Positions 47,809 through 60,400 of a DNA stretch of 64,000 nt are shown here, in pieces. A program made the translations under genes and the position numbers. Each line of letters begins with the position of its first letter. Position 1 is the stretch's first letter. This stretch comes from Podospora pseudoanserina (Eukaryota > Ascomycota > Sordariomycetes > Sordariales > Podosporaceae), in contig NW_026946671.1 in assembly GCF_035222485.1 (NCBI RefSeq), forward strand, positions 1,550,001-1,614,000, read 5' to 3'. The notes under the pieces are model-generated. The model saw only the letters and a program-made list of their open reading frames with translations. It had not been told where the DNA came from and did not search any database.

Positions 47809-50800
47809 TCACTGAAAATCGGGCTTGAGAGACCAAGTAGCTCGCATACTGGTTCCCTTCTTCTCCATCTGGGCCACCTTCCCAAGCGCAATCTTGAACT
47901 CTTCCGCCTGACGAGTACCTGTACAATACTGATTGAAATGATCCACCAAAAGCTTAGAGACGACCTGACCACCATGGCGCTTGATGAAGGCAGGAATCAT
48001 CTTTTCAAAGTCCTTGGCTCGAAGCGTCCTGTCTGGTGCTGGTTGGGCATTGGGAGTTCCTGGTCTCGACCCACTCGCACCAGCATTTCGGATGATGGCC
48101 GAACCTGGCGCAATACGTCTACGTGGTTGCACTGGTCGGCCAGCCTCTCCTACTTCACCTGTCCATGTCACGGTGCCAATAGGCACGTTGCGGGCTTGCT
48201 CGCCTGCGCGTCGAAGACTGAGAGCAGCTTGAGCGGCGATCCTGTTGGCTTCCTGCTGAATCATCTTCTTGTCCGCCCTCACAGTCTTTTTGCCGTTCAT
48301 AATCTTATCGTGCTCCAAGGCACTGTGGACCGACCTCGCGAAAAGTCCTTCCATCAGGCGATCCTCTTCATTGGCTGGTGAGTGGGGTTCTGCTTTGAAT
48401 GTCTCCAGACTAGCTACCCCCTCAATATTGCGGAGGTCGTTTCCCCCGTCATCCTGGGGCTCAGCCTTGACCGTAACGGAGGCGACTTCACGAGCAGCTG
48501 CCTTCTTTGCAGAAGGGCCGAGCAGAACCCTATCCTGCCCAGGTATAAGAAGCTCCTTGGGTCCGGATTTCATAAAGTTCTTGGCCTCACTTCCCTTGAA
48601 CAACTGGCTCGTCTCTGTCATGCCGTCTTCATACGAGCTGAGACTGAAAAGATCATGCAAATCGTTGAGGTTGAAGTTGGTCTGTTGTTTCGGGTCTTTG
48701 AGTACCTTGTTGGACAGAAATTGCTTGAAAATCTGGCGATGATAGATCTTCTCCTCAATCGTACCAGCCGTCATCAGGCGGTAAATAGTCACCTCCCTCT
48801 TCTGACCCAATCTCCACGCTCTCTCCCGTGCCTGTACGTCCGTAGACGGATTCCAGTCGGGATCAAAGATGATGACTCGGTTAGCACCTGTCAAGTTCAC
48901 CCCTAGTCCGCCGACCTTGGTTGTTAGCAAGAACACGTCAAGACTTGGATCGTTGTTGAACTGGTCGACGAGGGTTTGGCGCTGCTTTATTGGTGTTTTG
49001 CCATCCATGCGCAGATACCTCACATCGTCCAGCCGCTGAACAAAAGCCTCAATGATGTCTAGCATTTGTGTGCCCTGGGAGAATAACAGTGTCTTGTGTC
49101 CGAGTCGTTTCCACATCGGTAGCAGAGACTGGACGACTGCCATCTTGCCTGACTTCTCAACACTCCCCCAGAGATATCCAGGCTCATTCTTGAGTCGGGG
49201 ATTCAGCAGATCTGGATGATTACAGATCTTGCGAAGAATATCAATACCATAAAGCGACTGACGGCTCCTATCAAGGATCGATGCCATTTCGTCCGACTTG
49301 AGAAAGAGCTCGTAGGCCTCCCGCTGGGGCTTGGAGAGCTTGCAAAACAGAACCTGTTCGCTCTTTTTCGGTAGATCCGCAGCAACGTCTACCTTGAGAC
49401 GTTGAAGGAGATACGGGCTGATGGCCTCTTTGAGTGTCTCGGCGCATTTTTGTGCTGTCATGATCTGAAGATTGGTCGCATTAGCGTAGCCTCCGAGTTT
49501 GATGGGGACTTCGAACTGAGTCCGGAACGAAACCAGGGTCCCGAGGCGCATAGGAAAAATGAAATCGAAGAGTGACCAGAGCTCTGTGAGATTATTCTGC
49601 ATTGGAGTGCCGGATAAGATGATCCTGTTTGGTGTTCGGAGCTCCTTGCAGTAGATTGTGATTGCAGTGTTGGGATTCCGAATCTTGTGACCCTCGTCCA
49701 AAACAGCATAACCCCATTCCACGGGGATCAAAACATCGCCATAGGTTTGGAGACCGGCATAAGTGGTGACCAGCACATGGCCGTGTTTCACCACTTTGTC
49801 TACAATCTTCTTCGCTGCCGTGCTGGATTTGGCGGGACTTTTCTTATCCCAGTTATCCTCCACATCTTCCCTTTTGCCCTCATCAAGGACGTTGAACATT
49901 CCACTGCCTGAAGAGTGTAGAATCGACACGCGGAGAGGTGGCCACCAGCGATGAAACTCGTTGACCCATTGCCGCAGAACGGTCGCCGGTGCAACTACAA
50001 TGACTGGCTTGTTCAACATCTTGCTGTAATGTAAAGCCGCCACGAACGAGATCAGCTGTACCGTTTTACCGAGTCCCATCTCATCGCCGACGATGCCACC
50101 CACCTGCTGAGCATACAACTCAGCCAGCCATTGAACACCTGTCTTTTGGTAATCGAAAAGCGAAGGGTAAATGTCACCCGGGAGCTTCATTCCATTCTCA
50201 AATTGATGGTCAGGTTCGTCGGGAGAAGGCTTGAACCACTCTTCCTCGCCGTCCCACTCGCTCTCAACCTCTTGACCCAGTCTGAGCTGGCGGGCTCGCC
50301 TTGCACGACTTCTTCGCTTGACCCAATCTCCCAATCGGGCCTGATACACAGCTTCATTTCCGTCGTCAATGTTGCTTAAATCGACCTTTTCCTCACCAAC
50401 GCCATCCGCCGCAGTAGCGACACCCTTCCCCCTTTTCCTCTTTTCCTTTGGAGTTGTGTCGCTCATGTCGAAATCATCCTCCAAAGACTCGTCCTCCTCA
50501 TCATCTCTGGCACCGTCTTCTTCAGGCTCAAATTCGTCATCGGATCCTCCTCCGACCTCCTGCACAACTCTCCTCTTCTTTCTAGGCCGTAGCGAAAACT
50601 CCAACTCGGCCGTTGAGCTGTTCTCGGTCTCCTCTGCAAACCCTGGCCTCCTTAGATTTTGATGACTTCGCGGCCCATCCCCGACCAGCTCCTCGAGTTC
50701 CTCCGCAACAGCCTCATGTTCAGCTTCAATAATCGCATCAGCGAGTTCTCCTTCCACCCCATCCGGTCTCGGTCCACCAAACGTCGCGAATGGGGTGATT

Positions 50801-51402
50801 TTGCCAATCCTGATCAAATATTCTCTTTGCGTCTCATTGGGAAGCCTTCCACCCACCGCTCCGGCCCCTTTGGACTGTGTCTCTGCAGCTCCCTCCTGAT
50901 GTCTAGCCTCAATCCTGGTCTCAAAGTCCCTAACATCCTGCTCACAAATCTCAATCTCAGAGTCCAGCCGGGTGATTTCCTTCTGAATCCTAAGCCTGTT
51001 GGCAGGCGTGAGGTGGCCAGAAGTGAGTTTGGCCTGTTGGATCTTTCGCTGGTTTTCCAGCCTCACTTTTTGGATCTGGGCTTTCTCGATACGCTTCCTG
51101 TCGCGAGTGTCTTCGGCTTCGATAAGAGCCGCGTTGGCTTGGAGGGTAATGTCGCGTTCTAATTCGTCTTGGTCACGGACGTTTTCGGTAAGGTGAGCAA
51201 GGGCGGAAGCTTCGTCATCGAGATTGGGGGCGGCAAGGTCGGGGACGGGGTTCTCCATTGTGCTTTCGATGGCGGCGTTGGATTCTTTGGTCGATGGCGG
51301 ATTCGGTTTGTCGGTTTGTGGTATTTCTTGTGAGGCATCACCGGCCGCATCCGGGCTTTCTGCCTCTGGGGGGCTCATGATGACGCTGTATTTTGGCGGC
51401 AT
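47809..51402 (-). CDS. RAD26: SNF2-family DNA repair ATPase Rad26/CSB/ERCC6
   Basis: DNA-dependent ATPase of transcription-coupled nucleotide excision repair, acting on RNA polymerase II stalled at lesions. One exon, 1197 residues from the ATG at 51402 (MPPKYSVIM). An N-terminal segment with LAHLTENVRDQDELERDI (about residues 68-90) resembles the leucine-latch autoinhibitory region described for Rhp26/CSB. A basic coiled-coil and acidic linker follow. SNF2 motifs: GDEMGLGKTVQ (motif I near 440), a DEGH box (DEGHKIRNPN, near 570), SGTPMQNNLTELWSL (near 600) and, in the second lobe, TTKVGGLGVNLTGANRVI and ERAWRLGQKREVTIYRL. The C-terminus (FIKRHGGQVVSKLLVDHFN onward) matches the winged-helix, ubiquitin-linked tail of CSB. 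DEGH rather than DEAH is usual for this subfamily. Confidence 0.95.
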   Translation of the reverse strand: MPPKYSVIMSPPEAESPDAAGDASQEIPQTDKPNPPSTKESNAAIESTMENPVPDLAAPNLDDEASALAHLTENVRDQDELERDITLQANAALIEAEDTRDRKRIEKAQIQKVRLENQRKIQQAKLTSGHLTPANRLRIQKEITRLDSEIEICEQDVRDFETRIEARHQEGAAETQSKGAGAVGGRLPNETQREYLIRIGKITPFATFGGPRPDGVEGELADAIIEAEHEAVAEELEELVGDGPRSHQNLRRPGFAEETENSSTAELEFSLRPRKKRRVVQEVGGGSDDEFEPEEDGARDDEEDESLEDDFDMSDTTPKEKRKRGKGVATAADGVGEEKVDLSNIDDGNEAVYQARLGDWVKRRSRARRARQLRLGQEVESEWDGEEEWFKPSPDEPDHQFENGMKLPGDIYPSLFDYQKTGVQWLAELYAQQVGGIVGDEMGLGKTVQLISFVAALHYSKMLNKPVIVVAPATVLRQWVNEFHRWWPPLRVSILHSSGSGMFNVLDEGKREDVEDNWDKKSPAKSSTAAKKIVDKVVKHGHVLVTTYAGLQTYGDVLIPVEWGYAVLDEGHKIRNPNTAITIYCKELRTPNRIILSGTPMQNNLTELWSLFDFIFPMRLGTLVSFRTQFEVPIKLGGYANATNLQIMTAQKCAETLKEAISPYLLQRLKVDVAADLPKKSEQVLFCKLSKPQREAYELFLKSDEMASILDRSRQSLYGIDILRKICNHPDLLNPRLKNEPGYLWGSVEKSGKMAVVQSLLPMWKRLGHKTLLFSQGTQMLDIIEAFVQRLDDVRYLRMDGKTPIKQRQTLVDQFNNDPSLDVFLLTTKVGGLGVNLTGANRVIIFDPDWNPSTDVQARERAWRLGQKREVTIYRLMTAGTIEEKIYHRQIFKQFLSNKVLKDPKQQTNFNLNDLHDLFSLSSYEDGMTETSQLFKGSEAKNFMKSGPKELLIPGQDRVLLGPSAKKAAAREVASVTVKAEPQDDGGNDLRNIEGVASLETFKAEPHSPANEEDRLMEGLFARSVHSALEHDKIMNGKKTVRADKKMIQQEANRIAAQAALSLRRAGEQARNVPIGTVTWTGEVGEAGRPVQPRRRIAPGSAIIRNAGASGSRPGTPNAQPAPDRTLRAKDFEKMIPAFIKRHGGQVVSKLLVDHFNQYCTGTRQAEEFKIALGKVAQMEKKGTSMRATWSLKPDFQ

Positions 51403-54400
51403 TGCGGATGGCAATTTGCGATCTGGAAAGCCAATTTCGAGACCTTCGAGGTGGAGTGAATGATGGCGTTTCTGAAGCAATCCAAGGAGGAAAACAAGAT
51501 TTCAAGTGCAATGAGACTGGATGGTACTTGCCATTCTAACTGCGACAAAAAATTAGGTGGAAGTTGTTGCTCAAAAGATGCCGTTCACTGTACGACGGAC
51601 CTCCTGCCTAGAAGTCGCCATGGGAGCAATGACGCAGTGAATCCACTCAGTCGCGCGCATCGAAACACCGCGCGATCATGTGACCTAAATTGCGTGCATC
51701 TTGCTTAGCTCAGCCCTGTGAGGCCAAAGTGGAGCCTTGGCAAGGGTTCAGGGGGCAGACTTCAACGTTCAACATCCTGGCTCGACGTCAATCTCAACGA
51801 CAAGTCATCCTATGTTGGTCATTTAGCTGGATATCGTTTTATACTTCCAACTTTCTCGACCATCACTACCGTGTCTTTAGACCATTGCGAAACTACGAGG
51901 AGTAGAGAAGCTTTCAAGGATCGTGGGCGGTCCGCGAGCATCAATATCAAGAGTGTGGCTGGTAATCTGACATTTGGAAAACTGCTGTTCAGAGCAACGC
52001 AAGGCTTTGGAGACTAGCCAATATCAAACCACTTATACAAGCATATCTGCAAGGAGCAAATCTGGATCTACCTATACAGGCGCACAAATGAGAATGTCCA
52101 AAACAAGGTATAGTTCTAGACAGCCAGTCATGATCGTCAGTTACCCGTACACAGCTGAAAGCATGCCGTAGAATGTGTCAACTTAGCAAAACGTACTCGA
52201 TGCATAATGGTCTCCCCTAGGCAATATCGCCGAGGCGTCCTATATGGCTTACCGAGATCTCCAGGAAGATTGGTTACACTGATGTCTGGCAAGTATGCTA
52301 TCCTATGAGATGGGAGAGCGGGAGGTTTTCGTGTCAAGAAGACAAGCCAGATACCAAGACTCTTGGTTGCTGCCCGTTCTGGGCTCTGGACTTGATGAAA
52401 CAGTAGCCCTTGGAACGCAAGGGTGAGGTTGCAAGAGATGGGGGCATTGCCGCCATGAGCTCCACGAAACCATGAAAGCTGTACACCACACCATGCGTGT
52501 CTATCGCCCACCCGCACCGTACTCGTCAAAAGCACTGACTGCCCTTACACAGGTAGAATCCAGGAGCGGAGACCCGTGGAGTCTTTGGTAAAGGATGTAC
52601 CGTTTGTACCGTCTTCTCCGGCCAGAAAACCTGGAACCTTGACCAAAGCGGGTGGTCGTCTCACACTAGCAGACAAATTTTCCTCTCATCACCTCCTACT
52701 CATGTGTTCTGCCCTCGTCATTCGTCGGCCTCCCGCCCTTCCTTTCCCCCGGTGGGCTCCTATGGGAACCCCGCTACAAGAGCGAAGGCATTAGAAATCA
52801 GGGTGGTCCAATAGCCGCAGAACACGAAGGCTCATCTGCGAAGTCTCCTTCTCAAACAGGCAGACGAGGCGCTGAGAGGGGGTTCTTGGTGTGCAGTCAC
52901 TCTCTCCTACCTCACCGCCCTTTGCGATTGCTCGTTTCACGGGCCGGATCACATGAGGTATCGAGTTCTCTTGGTGTTGGGTCGCAACTTGGTAGGGAGG
53001 ATCGATCTGTCTTTTACACATGGTATACGGGTAAAGTTGTTCCGACTCTGGAGTCCCTCACCATGTTATCTCCATACTTCAGGGGCGGCGAGGAGGAAAA
53101 TGTTAACGGACTGGCTGGTGGTGTGATACACATCCTGTGAAAAGTTCGATAAGCTTTGGTTGGGATGCCCTTTCTGCGACCCACCGTCGCCGTTTCCCCG
53201 CTCGGTACCCTTTTGCCTTCTCCTTTGATCATGGCGTTAGTCTCTTTCCGGCCTTAAAGGTTGTTGATATACCCTCATATAGCGGCCTGATATAGCCCGG
53301 GTCTGGGGGTAGAACACGACTCCACTCTTGCCACAGAATGACAAAAAAGCGCGCTGCTGATGGGGCCCTCCAACCTCCTCAAATTCTGTGTGCAGTCGTC
53401 TCTTGATCGGTCATGGTGCGAGCTGTCTCGGTTTCTGCAAGTGGTAAGTATGTCGTTGTCTGGTTTTGCCGCAGTGCATAGACGGGGTCAACCGGTATCG
53501 CGAGTTCTTGGCGCTTACAGAACTGCAGACCCTTCCCTCATGTATCACTATCGGATAAATTCAAGATCCCTAAGAGTATCTGGAGATGACTGACGTGGTG
53601 TTTCTGTCGGTCCAAGAGCCACAGGCTGCCAACCTGCGCTTTGACACTGCTTCTGTCTTGTGGTCGTGGTCACAGCCAGTCTTCTCCACCGGGTGAAGCA
53701 AGTCGCAATTTATACGAGACGCAAATGATATCCCGGGCTTGATGGCCGCATGGTGTGGTTGCCAAGTCAGTGGGTAGGCCGCCCTATACACTATATGTGC
53801 CGTCCAGGAGCAATAGCCGCCAGCAGAGAACTGCGCTGCTTCAGCAGGTACCGCTTCAGGGCACCTGGAGATATACCATGAGCTTCACCAATCCCAACCA
53901 CCTACTGAGGGAGACCAACACACTGAGGGGAGCATAAGACCGTATATTAGAACTTAATCTCCGATTGGGTCACGTCCCGTCTGATGTCGCAATGGGGGCG
54001 AGGCCATGATCCTCTGTATCTGGAGTTTGTTATCTCGGCCGTACTTTGGAGTTGGGTGTTGAAGGAATGGGAACCATCTTAGCGTTATTTAGAAAGAAAC
54101 ACCGAACTCGCGTGTCTTGGGTAACAGTGGGATACTTCATGAAAGTTGTCGGTTGCTTTCAGAGTGCTGGTTAGAGAGCCACAAGCAGCACGAGCAGCAA
54201 TATTGCAAGGCTGGAAAGGTAGATGGCGAGGTCGAAAAATGTATGGTCAGGCAAAGCCAGGTATCTGGTACACCGAGGAGCCTGTCGCTCACATCTCGCG
54301 GGACGACCCATAACAACCGAGAGGTGTTACGCATAGAAACCTTGGCGCCATCGCGCTACACAGACAGTTTCTCGTGGAGCGTGTTGCTCGATCACTGGTG

Positions 54401-56131
54401 AACCAAACTACAGGACACAATTTCGCAGAGAAGGTAATGCCGTGCCCCGACCAAGGCAGTGGCGGTCTGCCAACCTCCATGAACCAGGCACAAAGATGAC
54501 CTGAGGGCGGGGGAACGACAGTTTCAAGGTTGACTGGGTTAGGTACCTAGGTGGCTGACAGCAGGATCCAGGGAGATAGTGGTGCATCGGCAGCGCAAAG
54601 GAGCTTTTTTCTCGGAGTATTACCGAAACAGGGGTCTCGCCTCCTGCAAAGAACCTGCCTGTCAGCGCCCAACAACCCCTGTGCTGTCCAGTCCTGATCT
54701 CCAAGCGATGTAGCTCCTGTGGCTGTCCAAAAGCGAAGCAGAAACCGATTCGACCACGGAAGGTCAAGAAGGCGTATCGTGGTTGTTGGCAAGTGTTTCA
54801 GTTCCAGATACATGCGTCTGTCGCACGTCATGCATACTGCGCGTATATTGTTGCCAAGGAGCCAGACCATGACAGAGATGAGCCTCGTTGGGAGGGAATC
54901 TGGCGAATTCTCCGAGACCTACTTGGCGAAGCTGTAGCAGGGGCCAACTTCCACAACCCTGCCTCCAGGGGTGTGCCGCAACAGCCGACTGCATCTCTGC
55001 ACGTGGAGGTTTTCTGTGACTCGGAATCCATATGTTGGAAGCGGACGGGGAATGCGGAGTAGCTATGAGGGTGACAGGCTCAATATACAGTGCAGCGACG
55101 AGATACTCAAAGGAGATCCCGAGGGGAATAGTGTGAAAGGTGATGATGTACCTATTTGTCACCAGATACCTAAGACACCCTGGGCAGCCGGCCCTATCTT
55201 GGCAACCGTTGAAGCGCACGGAGCAAGCCCTACTTCGTATGAACAGCTCCTAGATGCTTCTAGTTGGATCTGACTGTCGTGATTTCATCTGGATGTGAAC
55301 TCTGAAGAGGAATAAACAATATACTATTATGTAGACAAGGCTTTCTCCTTGCCGTCTTAAAAAGTGTAAAAATGGTTGATCAGAACACCTAGGAGAGAAT
55401 GTCGTAGAAGTATGTATGCCACTGCCTTTTCAGCTTTCAAGTTCCGATCCAAACACAGCTGGCCTGTGATATCTTCTGTGCACGCGACAATGCTCTCCGA
55501 GGATCCACCTAGCTCGTCCATAGCTTGCGCTTGTGTCCTCTCCTGTCTCTCGTGTGTATCCTCTTCTTGTCCGTCCATGCAAAATATTACCCTTTCGTTG
55601 GCCCCCCACCTGGAAATCGTGCCTCATTCCTCGGTCGTAGGCGTTGCGTAGTCTATAGTCGCGCGCCTGTCGTGTATGTCGTAACTTTCCGCCCACCCGA
55701 CCGAGTCTATATCATAAAAAAGCTAAAACAAATGTGTAGGACGAAATAGATGCCACAAAGGAAAAACAGAGCACAAAATTGTAGAATTTCAGCGGTTTCG
55801 GGGTATCTCAAATATTAGCGCCGCTTCTGTTCCAACAAAACAGCAAGCCCATCCCCTAAACATAAATCCATCCGCTAACAAAGAAAAGTAAATCAAGAAG
55901 CACGAGAGTGCGGAAAGAAGACGAAAGGGTATTGTCTGTGGATAAGCAAATCCAGTGTATGTGAAGGTAAATCCTAGATCGGGCCCTGTTCGATGGGCGA
56001 TATGGACAATGTGTCTTTGGAAGCTGGGAGGAAGCCCCTACGGGTCGTACTGGATGTAGTCACTGGAGTTGTGACGGGTAAACGGTGGTGTCCCCCTCAG
56101 GTGCCGGAGCTCCTGGTGGAGACGCTGATTG
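51403..56131. other. 4.7-kb gene-free interval between the Myb-type gene and RAD26
   Basis: Contains the RAD26 promoter on the left and the 3' flank of the Myb-type gene on the right. Open frames up to about 150 codons (52137-52535, 54764-55219, both minus) have no domain and no consistent exon structure. No tRNA, repeat array or transposon relic recognised. Confidence 0.5.
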
Positions 56132-57400
56132 CTATAAGTCTTCGCCTGATAGCTGTGCTGCCCTCTCGCGGCATGCAGCTGGTGTGAATCCGGTGCCGAC
56201 TTTGTTGGCAACGATACGCCACTTTTCGTTTTCGTAATCTTGCAGGGCGGTTTTGAGTTTTTGATCCTAGACTGCTGTCAGCTTTTTCCGACATTGCTTG
56301 TCAGAATGCAAAGGGGGATACTGACCGTTTCATCCGTCCACTGTGTTGTCTTCGCCTTGAGTTTGGTGCAGTAACGCACTTGCAATGTCCCGCTTGACCG
56401 ACCAGGGAAGAAGTCCGCAATTTGTTTCCACGTTAAGCTCTTGTTCTCCTTCAAGTCAATCAAGAGCTGATCATCCTCTGGCGTAAACTTCAGCTTGGGC
56501 CCCCTCGGTCTGGGAGCTGGGGCTGGCATCCCAGCTTGCCCAACCACGCTCGGAGCTCCGGCTCCTATGCTGCTCTCCCCATCACGTCGCATCAACTTGT
56601 TCGGAGGTCCTGTGTCTGGCAGCCGGTGGTGGTGATGTGCTGGGGGGACTCCCGTTGCTTGCGCATAGGCAGCGCCTAGGGGCGTTTGCTGCATCGAATC
56701 CAGCTCGTTCTGTTCAAGTTCCGATATGCCGGGAACCGAAAGATCGAGATCATCAGGCCGTTGACGCTTCACGCCGGCAGTAGACCCATGGGTCGGGGTT
56801 AGAGATGGGTAGAGGGGGGGCACGACGTTGTGGGGAGAGGGGTTGGTGCCGTAATGCGATGGCCCTGGATGGGCAGGGTGGCCGAGATGTCGCGCCCCCG
56901 GATGGCCGCCCAGGTGCGATGGGTCTGTGAGAATTGGGTGAGGGTGAGGGTGAGGGTGATGTTGGTGAGTAGCAGGATAGTGCTGTGGCAGGCCGTGGTG
57001 GGATTGATGGGGAGGCGGCTCATGGAGGGGCGGCGGCCCGGCGTGCTGAAGCGAGCCGCGATGGTGGTGCGTATCATAAGAATGCGGAGCTTGGCTCTGC
57101 TCGGCCGTATGCGGCTCCTGTGACGAGTAGTCGACATTGTAATCCGGTCCTACGCGATAATTGCCCGCCAGTGTGCCTCCGATGCATGGGTTCCGCCAGA
57201 GCGAGCCGCCCTGGCTGGTCGCCGGATTCTGAAAGGAAAGAATTGGAGGAAACTGGGCCCCGCGGGGCTTCTTCGGCGGAGAGGTTGGCGTGTGGTGCTG
57301 TTCGTACCCACTCAAAATGGCTGCTGTCAAACCTGGGACTTGCTACTTGCTCTCCTCGCTGATTAAAAGAGCCTGGCTGTCGAGGAAAACCAGGGCACAT
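56132..57400 (-). CDS. Myb/SANT-domain DNA-binding protein
   Basis: Probable nuclear transcription factor. Proposed minus-strand exons 57308-57400, 56326-57228 and 56132-56266 encode 376 residues. The N-terminal two thirds are rich in P, H and G (HPHPHP runs) and carry SLWRNPCIGGTLAGNYRVG. A Myb/SANT pair occupies the C-terminus: FTPEDDQLLIDLKENKSLTW, then ADFFPGRSSGTLQVRY, and after the last intron (donor GTCAGT, acceptor TCTAG) a second repeat with WRIVANKV and GFTPAACRERAA. The 3' part is solid. The 5' end is less certain: the ATG at 57400 and an intron (GTACGA donor, CTTTCCTTTCAG acceptor) keep frame. The stretch removed also reads as plausible protein (GAQFPPILSFQ), so a different first exon is possible. 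Confidence 0.8.
56936..56956 (+). other. G-quadruplex motif in Myb-type gene
   Basis: Four GGG tracts separated by three TGA loops on the plus strand, the template strand of the Myb-type gene, where the codons read as a His-Pro repeat. This matches the classical G3N3 quadruplex pattern exactly. Confidence 0.8.
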
Positions 57401-60400
57401 GTGGTGGTGGCTGCTGGTGAGCGGGCTCGTTCAGAAAGACTTCGGTGATAGGCTGTGTCGATCACGTTGGTGTTGGGGGGTGGGCCCTCCTCTTGGTAGC
57501 TTACTGTGTGATAGCTACAGTATATGTGTGCGTGTGCGGTATCTCGCTGTGGGCGGTAGGCGTCAAATAGTATTACGTCGGTCTCGACATTGGCTGCTAA
57601 TGATCGGTTCGGTCCAACTCTTGGTCGATGGTTTGGAAAAGATACAGGCAGAGAACTCAGAGTCCAGAGCAAGCGGCAGTGGGCATGACTGGCATTATAT
57701 CGTCTGATATTCGGTACCGTGTAGCAGAGTGAGAGGGAGGGTGTGGGTTTAGTACCTGTTGCCTGCCTGCTTTGGGTCCAAGAGTTAAAGCATTCGTTAG
57801 ATACTTCCCATGTGCCTGACAACAGATCGTTCCTGAGCAAAGGTGGAGCCCGAGCTACCTCGACCAACGATGACGGTAGCATAATTTGAGGATCTTATGC
57901 CATGGTCTAGCTGCCGGATATAGAAACCGCACCCCGGCAGCAGTTGATGATGCAACGACGGGGGCATGAGTGCTTGGCTTGACCGGCAGGGTTATGAATA
58001 CAGGACTAATCTATCCTACTCAATGACCCCGGCCGACTCATACCAACGAGGGGGAACTAGGGAAACAAAACGGCCCAAAGAGAGACGTGGGATGGAAACC
58101 GCATGGAAGAAGACTAAACATCCAGCTCAATGGAGAATTAAAATGTGAAACAGGGCCACCATGCAGGCGGAGACGGGCATGACGACAAGTGACTCCAGGT
58201 CCTTCAGTGAGATTCTCGTCCACTGCAGTAACGGCACTTGCCTTGCGAACCAAACTTGACAACTATGCTGCCGTCTGTCATCTCTTTGTGCGAGATCTGC
58301 TGGAAAAGAGCAGAAAGGGGCTGGGGTCAAGGGGATAGCAGAACATCCAGGCCAGCCTAGCCTACTGATCAGGCTGGGAGGGCAGAGAGCTTGCAGGAAA
58401 CAGCGCGAATGTACTTGGCGATGATGCTCGCTGGGGCCGGTCAGGTACTGGCGGGTGCCCAGGAAGGACCATGGTACCTTGCTGATGAGTCCACCGAGCG
58501 TTGCAAAATGCCGTGTGGGAGGCAAGCGGAGAAGCTGCTGGGTTTTGGTGGTGGGCTCGAGTCCTGTCCCAAAAGGGCCATAATAGACCAGGGGGCCTAT
58601 ATCCGACACAGACCAGAGCTCGGTTCACGGGCACACCATAGGGCAACCGGAAGACCGACTGCTGGTCCAACGGCCACATGATTAGCTCCCGTGTCCCCTA
58701 GAGCTGCCAAAAGCTCCAGGATCCTGGCATTGCCAACGCAAGGCTCGTGCTCGGTATGAGAGTGAACACCAGTTGTCAGCCAGCTCAGGCGCTGCCTTTG
58801 TTCATATCGCCGGGAATTTTGACGACATGTTGGTACAAGTGCACGGCGTAAACCCGTGCCTCTGCATGCTTCTGGAAGGGCTTGACCCCGGTCTGGAAAA
58901 GAGCAGGATACCCGTCGAGTCGGCCGGCAGAAGCGTTCCCGTTGTAACCCTTTCATGGAGCAAAACCGTGCGTGGTCGGCGATCAGAGCTGCAAGATACC
59001 GGTGACAATGGCGAGGACGTGCGCGAAGCTATAGGCGCCCCGGGTATGATATGCCCAGGATACCATATCCAGATCCATATCCGGTTCATCTGATCATCGA
59101 GAGTGAGTGGAGGTTGATGGGAAGAGGCGAACACACCGTCCGTTCTATCGGCGACAAGCGCGACTGACGAGCTGGGCCACGGGCAGTACCATCTTGACAG
59201 CGAGTGTGGTAGGGAACTCGGATGAGGCTAATCTCGGGACCCCCAAGATTGCGCATATGTCAATGCTGCGAGGGTTCCCGGTCGTTCGCGGCCAACTGAC
59301 TGTACAAAAACAAGGTGTCAGCAGGAGAAGAAAAGGGCGACAGATCCAGTTTTGCCAAACAAGAGACAGAAAAGTCAGGAAAGGGTAGCTGTTCGGCTCA
59401 AAGTGGACGTGTTGGCCGACTACGACGGCGCCGGTGTTTCTTGGCAGCCAGGAAGTGCTGCAGCGCAACGATTTTCCGACACGGTGGAGGCTCTGGCCAA
59501 GCATCGCATGAAGGAAACGCGTTTCATTCGAACCTTGCAATTAAAGGCCGTGTTATGCTCCCCCAATGGCAAGATTAACGTGATTTCGGGTTTCTAGAAT
59601 CCTGCAGCGGTCTTCTAGCTTGAAGCGGGCGACCGGAAAGCCCGCAAGATATCGAAGCTTCGAAGATTTCAAGGGAGCTTCAACATGGACGCCATCGCTG
59701 GGTCACCGAAAAGGTCCAAGCGGCCAGGAGAGCGAGAGAAGCCGGGCCGTGAGGGTGGTGATGACCGCGTTCCCGTTGATCGTCGCGCATCAGAGTATGT
59801 ATTTGCTTGAGACGTATCCTTTTCTATCTCGATTCGTTGATGTCTTGATGGTGCCCTGATGATTGTTTATTTTTTAGCGCACCTCCACTGTTCGTCATAA
59901 TCCACCAAAAATAGGCAGTCACCAGGGATGCCTTCACCCCTCGCTCCCACCGCCGCCCTGGTTCGAAAAACGGCACTTTGGACGACGACGAACGGTGGAT
60001 CCCGAAGTTAATGAGATCGGAAGACAGATTCATGCGACCTCACTAGCTGAGTGCAACCCATGTCGCCAGGCTGAACGAGGCTGACGCAACAGCAGAAGAT
60101 CGGATGGCCACAAGCGCCTCATAGCATAGGTAGCACAACGGACGCAACTCGCTACGAGGTAGTCGAAGAATACAGGTGTAAACAATCAGCATCTGCGGTC
60201 CATCTCGCGAGCAACTGTGACACCATTTTCCTGCTCGGCCTGGCCTTCCGAGACTCCTGATCAGCGTTTTGACTCGGCCCGGGATGGGGGGGAAGAAGCT
60301 CGAGGTGGAGTCGTTACCCCGGATCGGGCTTGCCGCTGCGGGTCAGGGTCAACCTCCCAAGACAGTCCAGGGTCTACATGAACACCCATCCCATCTCATC

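Noticed and set aside
58127-58609. 160-codon minus-strand frame in the Myb/CorA interval
   Set aside because: No domain, no exon partners and no coding character.
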